This document shows positions 62,881 to 64,000 of a stretch of 64,000 nt of DNA, piece after piece. This stretch comes from Nothopassalora personata (Eukaryota; Ascomycota; Dothideomycetes; Mycosphaerellales; Mycosphaerellaceae). Every line of letters starts with the position of its first letter. Positions within the stretch are counted from its first letter, which is position 1. Position numbers and translations under genes: made by a program. The notes below the pieces were generated by a model that saw nothing but the letters and a program-made list of their open reading frames with translations, made no database searches and was not told the origin of the DNA. The stretch is taken from assembly GCA_033816765.1 (NCBI GenBank), contig CM066290.1, positions 434,001-498,000 on the forward strand, read 5' to 3'.

Positions 62881-64000
62881 TCCTGGGGAGCTGATCCTTT
62901 TCCCGAATGGTATGCGGTTCGCTGTGCTTCGTGCCTAGAGGCTTCGGCTAGAACCTGTAGCCCGTTGCCCTGTGTCCACACTTGTAATCTATTGCGTTCC
63001 TGGATCTTCTGCGTTTCTGAGTAGAGAGCCCGTACATGCTGTACTGCTGTTCGTAATTCATTCGATATGAATGTCCCTGACGGTGTAAGATATCCGGTTC
63101 CTGTTATTCGGCTTCCTATCGGTGGTCGTTCTGTAATGGCGGTTGCTAGGTTCTCGGTTGTTTCCATGAGTGGGTATCCCCAGGCCATGCCTCGTAGGGT
63201 GTTAAGTGTCTTGTCAAACTCAATGGAATGTAGCCTTCTTCGTCCGCCTATTTTAGGTAGGAATTCCTCGTGCCTTCTCTGTAGGTAGATAATCATGTCG
63301 TACAGTTTCTTAGGTGCATCTACCGTGAAGGTAAGTTGTTCGTTGTCGTCGTTAGTGTCGCTCTCTTCTCCTTCGGAGGAATCTTCTTCGCTTGATTCTT
63401 CCGGATCCTGTTCTTCCTCGATGGTATCTAGCCCGGTGGTTTCTTGACTTTCTTCCTGTGGTTCTGGTGACCATGATCCGTTCCATCCTGGGTCCTGATT
63501 TTCTTTGTCGCTTCCATCTTTGTTGAAGTAGGATTCATCGATGTCCACTTCTCTGAGCGTGGCGTCTTGCCTATGCGTCGCTCCCAGGGTTCCTCGTGGT
63601 TGCCGAGGCCAATACCCTGCGCCTGACTTCGCGGCGTAGTGGATTTGACACGAGTCTTGGTAACAGAATCGCCAATGAAGGCTTCCATGACCATTTCGAG
63701 GCTCAGGTTCGGTCTCGTAGTCGACTCTTCGTGTCATCATGTTGAACTGTCGTGGTTGGTTCTTCGCATCAAATGGAATGACCACCATTTGCTGCCCATA
63801 GTATCCTCCTCGTCCTTCTGAGGGGTCCAGGAGAGGCGTCGTGCTTCTGTTGCTAGCTCTCTCCCCCACTCTCCGAGTATAGTCGGTATCTCCCCGAGAT
63901 CCAACGCTGCTCTCAGATTTACTAGTTCGGGGTTGCATCATATTGAACTGCTCGCGGCGCACCATATTTTTACCGCGGCAATCCCGCGCCATGTGACCTT
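62877..64000 (-). CDS. Gag, C-terminal part (truncated by window end)
   Basis: The frame enters from beyond the window with the end of a CCHC zinc knuckle (GHMARDCRGKN), so the capsid region lies outside. After it come low-complexity segments, two FNMM motifs (REQFNMMQPRTSKS, PRQFNMMTRRVDYE), an acidic stretch (TIEEEQDPEESSEEDSSEGE), and a helical domain beginning with LYDMIIYLQRRHEEFLPKIG. The stop TGA overlaps the pol start in the tetranucleotide ATGA (62880-62877), which puts pol in a different frame. Extra C-terminal sequence after the zinc knuckle (over 350 residues) is longer than in many gypsy Gags. Confidence 0.85.
   Translation of the reverse strand, partial: GHMARDCRGKNMVRREQFNMMQPRTSKSESSVGSRGDTDYTRRVGERASNRSTTPLLDPSEGRGGYYGQQMVVIPFDAKNQPRQFNMMTRRVDYETEPEPRNGHGSLHWRFCYQDSCQIHYAAKSGAGYWPRQPRGTLGATHRQDATLREVDIDESYFNKDGSDKENQDPGWNGSWSPEPQEESQETTGLDTIEEEQDPEESSEEDSSEGEESDTNDDNEQLTFTVDAPKKLYDMIIYLQRRHEEFLPKIGGRRRLHSIEFDKTLNTLRGMAWGYPLMETTENLATAITERPPIGSRITGTGYLTPSGTFISNELRTAVQHVRALYSETQKIQERNRLQVWTQGNGLQVLAEASRHEAQRTAYHSGKGSAPQE

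Overview
The window reads as nuclear DNA of a filamentous ascomycete (Pezizomycotina; Dothideomycetes is my best guess, by inference). The reasons are short GT..AG introns of 45-110 bp with CTAAC/CTAAT-like branch sites, fungal-only families (Zn2Cys6 and fungal-specific transcription factors, a HAK-type potassium transporter, a fungal-type catalase), and a chromodomain Ty3/gypsy retrotransposon beside AT-rich, RIP-like DNA. There are no operons, CRISPR arrays or rRNA genes.

Layout. 0.7-1.8 kb: inositol-pentakisphosphate 2-kinase (-). 2.9-4.7 kb: three-exon catalase (+). 6.5-7.2 kb: small acidic coiled-coil protein (-). 7.2-10.6 kb: no intact gene, but a diverged ~0.6-kb direct duplication and several degenerate tandem repeats. 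10.7-11.4 kb: INO80F-like protein with a 10-nt first exon (-). 12.4-13.3 kb: transcription-factor relic without a DNA-binding domain (-), head-to-head with an intact Zn2Cys6 regulator (13.6-14.8 kb, +). 14.8-15.8 kb: broken alcohol dehydrogenase/quinone reductase. 16.2-18.7 kb: HAK/KUP potassium transporter (-). 19.6-20.8 kb: isocitrate lyase/PEP-mutase family enzyme (-). 23.6-24.3 kb: CCDC97-like protein (+). 24.5-25.3 kb: single-pass membrane protein (+). 25.8-27.4 kb: PKA catalytic subunit (-). 28.8-29.4 kb: foldback element. 29.4-31.7 kb: fused relics of an MFS transporter and a GT31 glycosyltransferase. 31.9-34.5 kb: large membrane protein with an in-frame stop. 35.3-37.9 kb: Q/S-rich fungal protein (-). 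38.8-48.5 kb: intronless VPS13 (-). 49.2-50.2 kb: DUF4743/Nudix protein (+). 50.5-51.2 kb: transcription-factor pseudogene with two nonsense codons. 51.4-53.3 kb: conserved protein with a possible retropepsin-like region. 54.3-56.1 kb: tail-anchored glycogen-binding-domain protein. 56.8-58.3 kb: AT-rich DNA holding a RIP-like gag relic. 58.3-64.0 kb: part of an intact chromovirus (3' LTR, polypurine tract, antisense zinc-cluster ORF, tRNA-like sequence, pol, part of gag).

The genes do not form one pathway. Conserved housekeeping genes (IPK1, VPS13, PKA, INO80F, CCDC97, HAK) alternate with decayed accessory genes, at least five of which are visibly broken. The most unusual structure is in the retrotransposon: an intact ORF encoding a CX2CX6CX8CX2CX7C zinc cluster plus coiled coil lies antisense between pol and the 3' LTR, next to a tRNA-like sequence with good box A and box B motifs.

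Exon boundaries were derived by eye from splice motifs and reading-frame continuity. Family names come from recognised protein motifs, not from a database search.
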